The notes beneath the pieces are model-generated. The model worked only from the letters and a program-made list of their open reading frames with translations. It was not told the DNA's origin and searched no databases. A stretch of DNA of 31,007 nucleotides from Vicinamibacteria bacterium (GTDB lineage Bacteria; Acidobacteriota; Vicinamibacteria; Vicinamibacterales; 2-12-FULL-66-21), in contig JAICSD010000002.1 in NCBI GenBank assembly GCA_025937075.1, positions 1-31,007 of the forward strand, written 5' to 3'. This document shows positions 7,293 to 16,094 of this stretch, one piece after another. The stretch's first letter is position 1, and every line of letters begins with the position of its first letter. Position numbers and translations under genes: made by a program.

Positions 7293-8509
7293 GCGTGTGA
7301 TCCTTCCGTTCCGGCAGCGAGTGCGGCTTCGAGAAGGGGCAGGGCCTCGTCGACAGTCGCGCGCTCGATGATGTATGGCGGCAGCAGCCGGATCACCGTA
7401 TCGGACGTGCGGTTGATCAGCAGCTTGCGCTCGAGCGCGGCCTGCACGGCGGGCGCGGCCGGACGATCCAGCTCGAGCCCCCACATCAGTCCCGCGCCTC
7501 GCACTTCGCGTACGGCACGTTGACGGCCTGCGATCGCACGCAGGCCCGCTTCCAGGTACGCGCCCGTTCGGATGATGTTGTCCAGCAGGCTGCTTTCGAG
7601 CTCGTCGAGGAACACGAGCGCAGCGCGGCAGGCGAGAAGATTTCCCCCATACGTGCTGCCGTGATCGCCGGGTTGCACGCTTGCTGCCACACGTTCGCTG
7701 AACAGCGCCGCGCCGATCGGTACCCCGGCTCCGAGGGCCTTTCCGAGCGCCATGAGATCCGGCTGGAGACCGAGAACGGATGCGTAGAACGGCTTGCCCG
7801 TCCTCCCGAGGCCGCACTGCACCTCGTCGGCAATCAGCAGGGCGCCGGTCGCGAGGCACGCTGATGAGATCGCGTCCGCGGTTGCACGCGGGATCGGCCG
7901 GACGCCGCCTTCACCCTGCAGTGGTTCCAGGATTACGGCGGCGGTCTCGTTCGTGATCGCCGCGGTCACCGCCCGCGAATCGGACGCGGAGACGAACGTC
8001 ACGTCCGGCACGAGCGGCGCGAACGGCGCGCGGTAGTGGTCGTCCCACGTGACGGACAACGCACCCATCGTGCGGCCGTGAAACGAGTGCTCCAGCGCGA
8101 CGAAGCGCGTGCGCGGTTGACGTCCTTCCGCACGCCAGTACCGCCGCGCGAACTTCAGGCAGGCCTCCACGGCTTCCGCGCCGCTGTTGCAGAAAAATGC
8201 CCTCGGCAGGCCCGACAAAGCGGCCAGCCGGGACGCCAGCTCCGACTGCAACGGATGGTGAAAAAGATTGGACGTGTGAATCAGCGTTGACGCCTGATCG
8301 CCAATCGCCCGCGCGAGGGCCGGGTGTCCGTGGCCGAGCGACGCGACGCCAATACCAGAGATCAAATCGAGATAGCGCTCGCCGTCGCGCGTGAACAGCT
8401 CGCAGCCGCGCCCGGACGCGAACACGACGGCCGCGCGCCGGTACACCTGGAGCACATGCTGGGCATCCAGCGCGATGGGATCGATGGCGCTACCAATCAT
8501 TGCTGTCAT
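7289..8509 (-). CDS. argD: Acetylornithine aminotransferase
   Basis: 406 residues. A class III PLP-dependent aminotransferase that converts N-acetylglutamate semialdehyde to N-acetylornithine using glutamate. Visible landmarks are FFCNSGAEAVEA (PLP phosphate region, ~105-116), ADEVQCGLGRTGK (Asp228, pairs with the pyridine nitrogen), LMALGKALGAG (Lys257, Schiff base) and GSTYGGN, which closes the phosphate pocket. Length is normal. It shares four bases with argB at its start and four with argA at its end, so it sits in the middle of the coupled chain. Related enzymes (succinylornithine or LysW-type transaminases) cannot be told apart by motifs alone, but the surrounding arg genes make ArgD the clear choice. 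Confidence 0.96.
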   Translation of the reverse strand: MTAMIGSAIDPIALDAQHVLQVYRRAAVVFASGRGCELFTRDGERYLDLISGIGVASLGHGHPALARAIGDQASTLIHTSNLFHHPLQSELASRLAALSGLPRAFFCNSGAEAVEACLKFARRYWRAEGRQPRTRFVALEHSFHGRTMGALSVTWDDHYRAPFAPLVPDVTFVSASDSRAVTAAITNETAAVILEPLQGEGGVRPIPRATADAISSACLATGALLIADEVQCGLGRTGKPFYASVLGLQPDLMALGKALGAGVPIGAALFSERVAASVQPGDHGSTYGGNLLACRAALVFLDELESSLLDNIIRTGAYLEAGLRAIAGRQRAVREVRGAGLMWGLELDRPAAPAVQAALERKLLINRTSDTVIRLLPPYIIERATVDEALPLLEAALAAGTEGSHA

Positions 8510-9318
8510 CTCACACTCCGCACACGCTCACCCGCACCCGCACGCGCCAGCGTGGTCCCCGGCGCGTTCGCGTAATTGCCACCCCGTCCGTCGACGATGC
8601 GGACATCGCCGACGCCCGCCTGGAACGCATCCAGCACGGCCGCGAGCTTCGTGACCATGCCGTCGCGCGCGGTGCCCGCGCTGACCATCGCGCGCGCCTG
8701 CCGCTCGTCCAGCGACGCACACGGCAATCCAGCAGCGTCGAACACCCCGGGTGTCGACCCGGCCACCAGCAGGCGATCCGCTCGAATCGTTCTCGCGAGA
8801 TGCGAGGCGAGAACGTCCGCATTCACGTTGAGCAGCTCGCCCTCCGGTGTCACGCCGATGCTCGCGACGACCGGCACATACCCGAGCGTCAGGAGATCGG
8901 AGACGAGCTGTGCGGATGCGTGAGCAGACGGCACGCCAACGAACCCCAGGTCGATCGACTCGCCGCGCGTCGACTGAAGCGCGGGCGCGCGATCCGCGAG
9001 GCCGATCGCTGCGTCGGCGCCGGTCAAACCGACCGCTCGAACACCGGCTGCGCCGAGAGCCGCAACGAATGCCGTGTTGACGCGCCCCGCGAGGACACCG
9101 ACCACGGTGCTGAGCGTTTCGCGATCGGTCACACGCAGGCCATCGACCATCCGTGGCGCCGCGCCGCGCGCGCGCAGGTCCGCATCGATGGCGCGTCCGC
9201 CGCCGTGCACGACGACGAGCGGGCCCGCCGTGCGAAGCGCTTCGACGCCGGCCGCTGCGGTTCGAAGCGCCGCGGCGTCCTCCAGCAGTTCGCCGCCAAG
9301 CTTGAGGACCGTCGTCAA
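8506..9318 (-). CDS. argB: Acetylglutamate kinase
   Basis: 270 residues. It phosphorylates N-acetylglutamate with ATP, usually the arginine-controlled step. The amino-acid-kinase fold is shown by the N-terminal VLKLGGELL (Lys6 and the glycine loop), LVVVHGGGRAID, and LNVNADVLASHLA. MVTKLAAVLDAFQAGV contains the second nucleotide-binding lysine. There is no ATG near the conserved N-terminus. TTG at 9318 fits best: its TTGA overlaps the argC stop by four bases as at every other junction, and it begins five residues before Lys6. The frame is open much further upstream, but only as an out-of-frame shadow of argC. The N-terminal helix that marks strongly arginine-inhibited hexameric kinases is absent with this start, which suggests the dimeric type; that is inference. 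Confidence 0.94.
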   Translation of the reverse strand: MTTVLKLGGELLEDAAALRTAAAGVEALRTAGPLVVVHGGGRAIDADLRARGAAPRMVDGLRVTDRETLSTVVGVLAGRVNTAFVAALGAAGVRAVGLTGADAAIGLADRAPALQSTRGESIDLGFVGVPSAHASAQLVSDLLTLGYVPVVASIGVTPEGELLNVNADVLASHLARTIRADRLLVAGSTPGVFDAAGLPCASLDERQARAMVSAGTARDGMVTKLAAVLDAFQAGVGDVRIVDGRGGNYANAPGTTLARAGAGERVRSVR

Positions 9319-10313
9319 TTCAAGCCCAGCCTCTCGTCGAACCCGAACGCCACGTTGAAGTTCTGCACCGCCTGTCCCGCGGCGCCCTTCACGAGGTTGT
9401 CCAGGCAGACGACCATCACGAGCTGGCGCGACGAGCGGTCCACGCGCCAGCCGATGTCGCAGAAGTTCGTGTGCGCGACGTGCTTCACCTCGGGAAGATC
9501 CGCGCCCGTCACGCGCACGAACGGCGAGCAGCGATAGGCGCTCTGCAGCACGCCGGCGACGTCTGCGTCCTCGCGGTCCTGACGCAGCCGCGCGTAGATC
9601 GTCTCGAGGATGCCGCGATCGAGCGGCACGAGGTGCGGGACGAACGTCACGGGCATCCCGAGCTCTTGTTCGATTTCGGCCGCATGGCGGTGCGAGAACA
9701 CCCCGTAGGCGGAGACGCTGTCGTGGCATTCGCTGAAATGCGTGCGCTCCGTCGGCTTCTTTCCGGCGCCGGAGACGCCCGATTTCGCGTCGATGATGAT
9801 CGGTCCCTCGATCACGTCCGCCTGCACGAGCGGCTGCAGCGCGAGGATCGCCGCCGTTGGGTAGCAGCCGGCGCACGCGACGAGCTGGGCATCCGCAATT
9901 TCGTGGCGACGCCGCTCGGTCAATCCATACGCGATCGCCGCGGGCGGTTCCGGCGTGTGCGGATACCACCGGCGGCGCTGCGCTGCGTCGCGCAGCCGGA
10001 AGGCGCCAGACAGATCGAACACGCGCTTGCCGGACGCGAGGAGCCTCGGCGCGAGATCCGCCGCCGCTTCGTCCGGCAGCGCAAGGAATACCGCATCCGT
10101 TTCTGCCGCGAGCCGTTCCACATCGAGGCCCTCGATGGTGGCGTCCCAGATGCGTTTCAGTGCTGGCACGCGGCGGGGCTCTGCACCCGGCGCTCCCATC
10201 GCGGCCACGATGCGCGCCTGCGGATGGCGCGCGAGCAACCTCATCAGTTCAACGCCGGAATACCCCGTCGCTCCCGCGACGCCAACCCGCACTGGCTGGG
10301 CATAAGTATTCAT
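9315..10313 (-). CDS. argC: N-acetyl-gamma-glutamyl-phosphate reductase
   Basis: 332 residues. It reduces acetylglutamyl phosphate to the semialdehyde with NADPH. The Rossmann motif is GVAGATGYSGVELMRLL (11-27). The catalytic cysteine is Cys150 in ACAGCYPTA, which forms the thioacyl intermediate. DAKSGVSGAGKKPTE and a conserved histidine region around HLVPLDRGI complete the active site. It is the first gene of the minus-strand operon. The promoter at 10325-10353 would place the RNA start only a few bases before ATG 10313, and there is no Shine-Dalgarno sequence, so the message may be leaderless or nearly so. The stop overlaps the TTG start of argB. Confidence 0.97.
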   Translation of the reverse strand: MNTYAQPVRVGVAGATGYSGVELMRLLARHPQARIVAAMGAPGAEPRRVPALKRIWDATIEGLDVERLAAETDAVFLALPDEAAADLAPRLLASGKRVFDLSGAFRLRDAAQRRRWYPHTPEPPAAIAYGLTERRRHEIADAQLVACAGCYPTAAILALQPLVQADVIEGPIIIDAKSGVSGAGKKPTERTHFSECHDSVSAYGVFSHRHAAEIEQELGMPVTFVPHLVPLDRGILETIYARLRQDREDADVAGVLQSAYRCSPFVRVTGADLPEVKHVAHTNFCDIGWRVDRSSRQLVMVVCLDNLVKGAAGQAVQNFNVAFGFDERLGLN

Positions 10314-10324
10314 CGGAATGTTTA

Positions 10325-10353
10325 GATATACAGCAACGGTCGTGCCGAGTCAA
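10325..10353 (-). promoter_or_regulatory. argC promoter (sigma-70 type)
   Basis: Read on the minus strand, a -35 element TTGACT (10348-10353) and a -10 element TATATC (10325-10330) are separated by exactly 17 bp. The start of transcription would fall about 4-6 bases before the argC ATG. A half-site TATACA (10327-10332, plus-strand sense) overlaps the -10 element. It matches the arms of the palindrome at 10374-10390, so the same protein could cover both. Confidence 0.7.
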
Positions 10354-10364
10354 GAACTTAGGCC

Positions 10365-10392
10365 TTCTTGATGTATACACATTGTGTATAAT
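10365..10392 (+). promoter_or_regulatory. argR-argG-argH promoter
   Basis: A perfect -10 hexamer TATAAT lies at 10387-10392, with a weak -35 candidate TTCTTG (10365-10370, 16 bp spacing). The -10 shares four bases with the right arm of the palindrome 10374-10390, so a protein bound there would block RNA polymerase. The leader before the argR ATG would be about 60 bases. Confidence 0.55.
10374..10390. promoter_or_regulatory. Perfect 17-bp palindrome, candidate ArgR operator
   Basis: TATACACA-T-TGTGTATA is a perfect 8-1-8 inverted repeat midway between the divergent argC and argR promoters. Its AT-rich, TGTATA-type arms are compatible in style with ARG boxes, though not identical to the E. coli or Bacillus consensus. 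Location and symmetry suggest ArgR binding with feedback on its own gene and on argC. Binding by ArgR is inference. Confidence 0.55.
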
Positions 10393-10460
10393 GATTGTTC
10401 TGCGGGCTCTGGGAACCCGGCTGCATCGGAATCGCGCCCCTGAACGGGCCGCCACGAACT

Positions 10461-10916
10461 ATGAAGTCCTACCGGCAATCCATCGTGCTCGAGCTGGTCG
10501 ATCGGGACCCGATGACGAGCCAGGAGCAGCTGCGTGCCCGTCTCCGCGAGCGCGGGATCGAGGTCACCCAGGCGACGCTGTCGCGCGATATCCGCGACCT
10601 CGGGCTCGTCAAGCGCGCTGGCGACGGCGCCTACAGCCGGCCGGGGGTGAACAACGGCAGTGCGCCCGGCGAGCAGCCCATCGTGCTTCGCCGCGCGGTG
10701 GCCGAGTTCCTGCGCCGCGCCGAAGCCGTCCAGCAGCTCGTCGTGCTCAAGACCGATCCCGGCCAGGCGCAACCGCTGGCGGTCGCGCTCGATCACGCGC
10801 GCATGCCGTCAGTGGTCGGCACGATCGGCGGCGACGACACCATCCTCGTGATCTGCCGCGGCGACGAGGAAGCGCAGCAGTTCACGCGGCAGCTCGAACA
10901 GTGGGCCCGGAGCTAA
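10461..10916 (+). CDS. argR: Arginine repressor
   Basis: 151 residues, the normal length of ArgR/AhrC. The N-terminal winged helix-turn-helix carries the recognition helix VTQATLSRDIRDLGLVK (Ser41-Arg42). The C-terminal oligomerization and arginine-binding domain carries GTIGGDDTILVI (120-131; the usual form is GTIAGDDT). With arginine the hexamer binds ARG boxes and represses biosynthesis. ATG 10461 is chosen because family homology starts there; the frame is open to a TTG at 10395, which would add cysteine-rich residues without match. It lies divergent to argC and directly abuts argG: its TAA is followed at once by the argG ATG. The gene therefore belongs to an argRGH operon and probably represses itself through the palindrome 10374-10390. 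Confidence 0.95.
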   Translation: MKSYRQSIVLELVDRDPMTSQEQLRARLRERGIEVTQATLSRDIRDLGLVKRAGDGAYSRPGVNNGSAPGEQPIVLRRAVAEFLRRAEAVQQLVVLKTDPGQAQPLAVALDHARMPSVVGTIGGDDTILVICRGDEEAQQFTRQLEQWARS

Positions 10917-12053
10917 ATGGAACGCATCGTTCTCGCCTATTCGGGCGGCCTTCAGACATCGGCCGCGATCGCGTGGCTCGCCGAACGATTCACGGCGCAG
11001 GTCGTGACCGTGACGATCGATCTCGGGCAGGGGCGCGATCTCGCGGGCGTCCGTGAGCGAGCGCTCGCGGCGGGCGCCATCCGCGCCCACATCGTCGACG
11101 CCCGCGACGAGTTCGCGCGCGAGTTCATCCTGCCGTCGCTGAGGGCCGGGGCGCTCTATGAGGGGCAGTATCCGCTGGCGACCGCGCTCGGCCGGCCGCT
11201 GATTGCGCGCAAGCTCGTGGAGGTCGCCCGCATCGAGGGTGCGCCGGTCGTCGCGCACGGGTGCGCTCCGGGGGAGAACGATCGCGTTCGCCTCGAGCTG
11301 GGGATCCGCGCGCTCGATCCCGATCTCGAAGTCATCGCGCCATCAGAGCTCTGGGGACTCCGGCCCGAAGACCTCGTGAGCTATGCGCGCGCGCGCGGGC
11401 TCTCCATTCCTGCGGCACCCTCGTCCGCGTGCACGATCGACGCGAACCTCTGGGGCCGATCGATTCAGGGGCCACCGCTCGAGGACCTCTGGCACGAACC
11501 GCCGGAAGATCTGTACGCCCTGACGCGCGCGTCGCAGCACGGACCCGACGAGCCCGCCTATATCGAGATCGATTTCGATGCCGGCGTCCCCGTCCGTGCG
11601 AACGGCATCGAGATGGCGCTCATCGAGCTGATCGAAAGCGTCGAGACCATCGGGGGCGCGCACGGCGTCGGCCGCATCGACATGGTCGAGAACCGCGTCG
11701 CCGGAACGAAATCGCGGGAGATCTACGAAGCGCCCGCGGCGGTGCTGCTCCATGCGGCGCACGGCGAGCTGGAGAAGCTGGTCATCCCGCGCGAGCTGGA
11801 GCGCCTGAAGCGCCACATGGCCGCGGCGTACGCGGATCTCGTCTACAACGGCCTCTGGTTCTCGCCGACGCGTGACGCCATTGACGCGTTCGTCGCATCC
11901 ATCCAGCCGCGCGTCAGCGGCTCCGTCCGCCTCAAGCTCCTCAAGGGCGGCTACTCCATCGTTGGGCGCCGATCACCGTTCGCGCTGCACGACACGGGCG
12001 CCGGGTTGGGCGAGGGGTCCGCGATCGATCGGGTCGAGGGGGGGGCGCGCTGA
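10917..12053 (+). CDS. argG: Argininosuccinate synthase with atypical active-site motifs
   Basis: 378 residues. ArgG joins citrulline and aspartate with ATP to form argininosuccinate. Much is well conserved: TVTIDLGQGR, LYEGQYPLATALGRPLIA, the IDANLWGRSI region, EPPEDLY, HGVGRIDMVENRVAGTKSREIYEAPA, and VYNGLWFSP. Two nucleotide/substrate motifs differ. The P-loop reads AYSGGLQTS, with Gln13 where the family has Asp (SGGLDTS). The second loop reads HGCAPGENDRVR (114-125) instead of HGCTGKGNDQVR: one residue shorter and without the usual Thr and Lys. The C-terminus lacks the usual FIKIWGLP-like end by about 20 residues. The protein may have altered kinetics, be inactive, or have shifted function, with another argG elsewhere. 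No frameshift is visible, and the tight fit between argR and argH speaks for use. Confidence 0.85.
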   Translation: MERIVLAYSGGLQTSAAIAWLAERFTAQVVTVTIDLGQGRDLAGVRERALAAGAIRAHIVDARDEFAREFILPSLRAGALYEGQYPLATALGRPLIARKLVEVARIEGAPVVAHGCAPGENDRVRLELGIRALDPDLEVIAPSELWGLRPEDLVSYARARGLSIPAAPSSACTIDANLWGRSIQGPPLEDLWHEPPEDLYALTRASQHGPDEPAYIEIDFDAGVPVRANGIEMALIELIESVETIGGAHGVGRIDMVENRVAGTKSREIYEAPAAVLLHAAHGELEKLVIPRELERLKRHMAAAYADLVYNGLWFSPTRDAIDAFVASIQPRVSGSVRLKLLKGGYSIVGRRSPFALHDTGAGLGEGSAIDRVEGGAR

Positions 12054-12055
12054 GC

Positions 12056-13423
<1,368 letters not shown>

Positions 13424-13438
<15 letters not shown>

Positions 13439-14062
13439 GACGCCCACCGAGCCGCGCCAGAAGTTGAAGTCGCTCAAGCCCAGCGTCGTCACGTTGTCGC
13501 TGCTGCCGCGGAAACCGCGGAAGTAGCGCACTTCGCCGCGGAAGCCCACGTTCTGCGAGACGAACCCCATCACGCCCGCGCCAACGTCCAGCCCGAAGTC
13601 GTTCTTGCTCGAGACGTCGAACGCCTGTGCGACGTCCTGCACGTTGCTGCGGATGAGACCCACGCCGCCGACGGCATACGGACGGATGGATCCGCCGTGC
13701 CCGCCGAGGGGCGCCCCGACGATCACGTTTCCGGTGAGCGTCGTGACGTTGCTGTCGTTCGTGAAGTTGAACGCGTTATTCGTCGCGGTGCCGGTCTCGA
13801 AGAAATTCGGTGAATAGCCGAAGTCCACTTCGAAGCCGATTATGCCGGCGCCCATGTTTGCGAGCGAGAGACCGTAGTCCAGCTTGTGCTCGAACTTATT
13901 GTTGAACGATACTCCCGCAGTATTGTTGTGTACGTCCGCCGACCCGTTGAAGTTCCACCCGAGAAACGGGGTCAATACCCAGTCTGCCGACGCGCTCCGC
14001 GGCGCCGCTGCGCACAACAGAGCGCTCATCGCCGAGATCACGAGCAGTTTTCGGAAAGTCAT
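13424..14062 (-). CDS. Small outer-membrane beta-barrel protein
   Basis: 212 residues. A Sec signal peptide (MTFRKLLVISAMSALLCAAA, with ASA cleavage before Asp-Trp) is followed by alternating beta strands such as GIIGFEVDFGYSPNFF and VGFRGEVRYFRGF. The chain ends in SVGVSFKF, with the terminal phenylalanine recognised by the barrel-assembly machinery. The pattern resembles the OmpW/opacity-type eight-strand barrels seen as outer_membrane_beta-barrel family proteins; ligand unknown. ATG 14062 is preferred over GTG 14071 because AGGAG at 14071-14075 is correctly spaced only for the ATG. The last 15 bp overlap the 3' end of argH on the other strand. It is a separate transcription unit from the arginine genes. 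Confidence 0.8.
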
Positions 14063-14070
14063 CCTAAACA

Positions 14071-14075
14071 CTCCT
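14071..14075 (-). promoter_or_regulatory. Shine-Dalgarno deciding the start of the beta-barrel gene
   Basis: On the minus strand AGGAG lies 8 bases before ATG 14062 but overlaps the alternative GTG 14071, so it selects the ATG. Confidence 0.7.
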
Positions 14076-14219
14076 AGAATCGTAGTTTGCGGGGCTGCTG
14101 GACCCCAGCACCAAATGTGTCCGAGGAGAGAAGCTGCAATCGGTGTGCCCCGCCAGCTACCGGAATGGCGGAGCTAATGGAGTGAACGCGGTTGAGATTC
14201 GGGTGATTGTCGAGCGGCG

Positions 14220-15266
14220 TTACTGCTCCCGCTTCTCCACCTGAAGGGTCACAGGCGACGAGAGGCGAACGGACACGATCGACCCCGCGTTGACGGTTGC
14301 CGGGTTGCGATCGCCGGCCATCACGATCGCTGTGCCGCCGGCGGCGCCCGTTGTTCCACCGACGACCGCGCCTTTGCCGCCGCCGAGAATGCCGCCGAGG
14401 ATCGCGCCGACAGCCGCGGCGCCGCCGATCTTCTTCGCGCTCTCACCCGACGGAGAATCGCCGTCGCGGTAGAAGGGCTCCGTGTTGAGGGGCACTTCGC
14501 TTCCATCGGCGAGGACGAGCGTGTGGAATCGGATCCCGAGTCGCGCGCGCTCTTTCATCTTGCCTCCACGATCCACGAGCGTCACGGATCCGAGCACGCG
14601 CGATCCTGCGGGGATCGCGACGTGGCCATCCGCCATCACGTCTCGCGTGACCTTCGCCTCCACACGATCCTCGACGCGCGCGCGTTCGGATGAGAGCGCC
14701 GTCTCCATCTGGAGACCGATCACGGACGACGCTGGCAGCACGACTTCCTGGAACTGCGGCGTGCGCGCCCGCTCGGGCTGTATGTCCGGAACTCTGGGCG
14801 GATCGATCGGAGCCGGGCTCGGCGTGCTCGTCGCGGCGTTCTGCGCCGCGTCAGTCTTCGGAGCCGGTGCCGGTGAATCGAGCACCGGCGCCGTTCGCCG
14901 CGACGGCGGCTGCTGACGAACAGGATCGGGCGGCGCGCTCTGCGCCGACGGGACCGAACGCGACGTCGCCGCGGGCTTTGGCGGTTTCGCTGGTGCGGCC
15001 GCGTCGTTGCGCTTCACGGATGGGGCGTGGCTCGACGTGTCCTCATCCTTCAGCTGCGCATCCTTTGCCGGCGGCGCGGCAACGGGCGCCTCCGTTTCGG
15101 CGACCGGAGCGGATGCTGGCTGTGCGGCCGCGGCCGGCACGGCGGCCGGTGCGTGCGTCGCCTGTCCTTCAGCGGCGTCGTGCCGGCTCGCGAGATACGC
15201 GCCGCCTGCCGCGGCCGTGATGCAACCCAGAGCCAGCAGTCCGAGCGCCAGCGGTTTCGAGAACAT
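14220..15266 (-). CDS. Membrane-anchored protein with Pro/Ala-rich linker and glycine zipper, TrbI/VirB10-like C-domain
   Basis: 348 residues. An N-terminal signal anchor (LALGLLALGCITAAAGGAYLA) is followed by about 150 residues of Ala/Pro-rich, low-complexity linker, probably spanning the periplasm. The folded C-terminal part begins at QEVVLPASSVIGLQ. It contains the motif HVAIPAGSRVLGSVTLVDRG, similar to the beta-barrel domain of VirB10/TrbI. After it comes a glycine zipper (GGAAAVGAILGGILGGGKGA), able to pack helices in a membrane. No other type IV secretion genes are nearby, so a conjugation role is unlikely; an envelope-spanning structural role is inference. ATG 15266 has AGGAG seven bases upstream (15274-15278). 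The frame is open to 15320 without domain character. The 240 bp between this gene and the divergent one at 15507 hold only weak promoter-like sequences. Confidence 0.6.
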   Translation of the reverse strand: MFSKPLALGLLALGCITAAAGGAYLASRHDAAEGQATHAPAAVPAAAAQPASAPVAETEAPVAAPPAKDAQLKDEDTSSHAPSVKRNDAAAPAKPPKPAATSRSVPSAQSAPPDPVRQQPPSRRTAPVLDSPAPAPKTDAAQNAATSTPSPAPIDPPRVPDIQPERARTPQFQEVVLPASSVIGLQMETALSSERARVEDRVEAKVTRDVMADGHVAIPAGSRVLGSVTLVDRGGKMKERARLGIRFHTLVLADGSEVPLNTEPFYRDGDSPSGESAKKIGGAAAVGAILGGILGGGKGAVVGGTTGAAGGTAIVMAGDRNPATVNAGSIVSVRLSSPVTLQVEKREQ

Positions 15267-15506
15267 GAGAAAGCTCCTGACCGTGCCGCAATTTCGAGCA
15301 ATTGCTGTGCCCTGCGGCAAGGGGCCGTTCGACTATATTTCGGCTGATTTCCTCACGATCTGGACACCCCGGCCGTCCGGCGCCATTCGGTGGGGACACC
15401 CGTGTGTCCTCACAGGAGTTCAGGGTCCGCAGGAGGCGCATGAGACCTGAAGCGAATGACGGGCACCGCCGTTGCACCGAACGTAGAATACGTCGAGGAG
15501 GGAACC

Positions 15507-16082
15507 ATGCGCCGGATCGTTATCGCCGTCATCGCGTTCGTCTCGCTGCTGGCGTCGAGGGCCGATGCCGTGACGATCCGCGATCTCATCGAACTGTCGA
15601 ACGCGGGGCTGAGCGATCAAGTGCTCGTCGCGCTCATCCAGGTGGATCGCAGCGTGTACACGCTGGACGCGGCGACGCTGAAGGACTTGAAGGAGGCCGG
15701 CGTCAGCGATGCCGTTGTCATCGCGCTGATCCGCAACGGCCGCGATGAGGCGGCCGCTGCCGGCACGCCCCTCGACGCGCCGCCAGCTCCTGCACAAGAT
15801 CCGCAGCCGCAGGTTGTCGTGATCGATCACCACGATCCTGTCGTGCAGGAGGTGCCGGTCGTTGTGCCCGTGGCGGTTCCCGTGTACGTGTCGCGCCCGC
15901 ACGTGCGGGCCAGCCGAGTCGACAACGGAGTCCTCGTTCCCGCGAACGTGCCGCCGCTGCATCGCGACGGCAGTACGGTCGTGTACCCCGACGCGAAGCC
16001 GCGCTGTGTCGAACCGATCTACTGGGGATTTGGCGGGAAGCTGCGTCCGGACGCATGGAAGCCCCCGTCAGCATGCCGGTGA
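15507..16082 (+). CDS. Exported protein with two AGxSDxVxxALI repeats
   Basis: 191 residues, function unknown. A short signal peptide ends near ASRADA. Two consecutive repeats follow: DLIELSNAGLSDQVLVALIQ and TLKDLKEAGVSDAVVIALIR. This is a helical motif I recognise from exported proteins of Acidobacteria and related groups, without known role. Next comes a Pro/Ala stretch, then a Val/Pro-rich segment (VVIDHHDPVVQEVPVVVPV), and a C-terminal part with two cysteines. The start ATG 15507 is supported by a strong GAGGAGGG at 15495-15502. The frame is open upstream to 15456 but that part has no homology. It stands alone: divergent from the glycine-zipper gene and 12 bp short of the converging BrkB-like gene. 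Confidence 0.6.
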   Translation: MRRIVIAVIAFVSLLASRADAVTIRDLIELSNAGLSDQVLVALIQVDRSVYTLDAATLKDLKEAGVSDAVVIALIRNGRDEAAAAGTPLDAPPAPAQDPQPQVVVIDHHDPVVQEVPVVVPVAVPVYVSRPHVRASRVDNGVLVPANVPPLHRDGSTVVYPDAKPRCVEPIYWGFGGKLRPDAWKPPSACR

Positions 16083-16094
16083 CCGCCGAGAGAG

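Noticed and set aside
9857..11056. A plus-strand frame running through the argC/argR region into argG
   Set aside because: It crosses three real genes out of frame and has a shadow-like Arg/Pro composition.
14096..14110. Hairpin TGCTGG-ACC-CCAGCA upstream of the beta-barrel gene as a terminator or riboswitch
   Set aside because: The stem is only six pairs with no T-run and no conserved aptamer features.
14220..15266. A type IV secretion (VirB10/TrbI) component
   Set aside because: Only a short C-terminal similarity is present, and no other secretion or conjugation genes are nearby.
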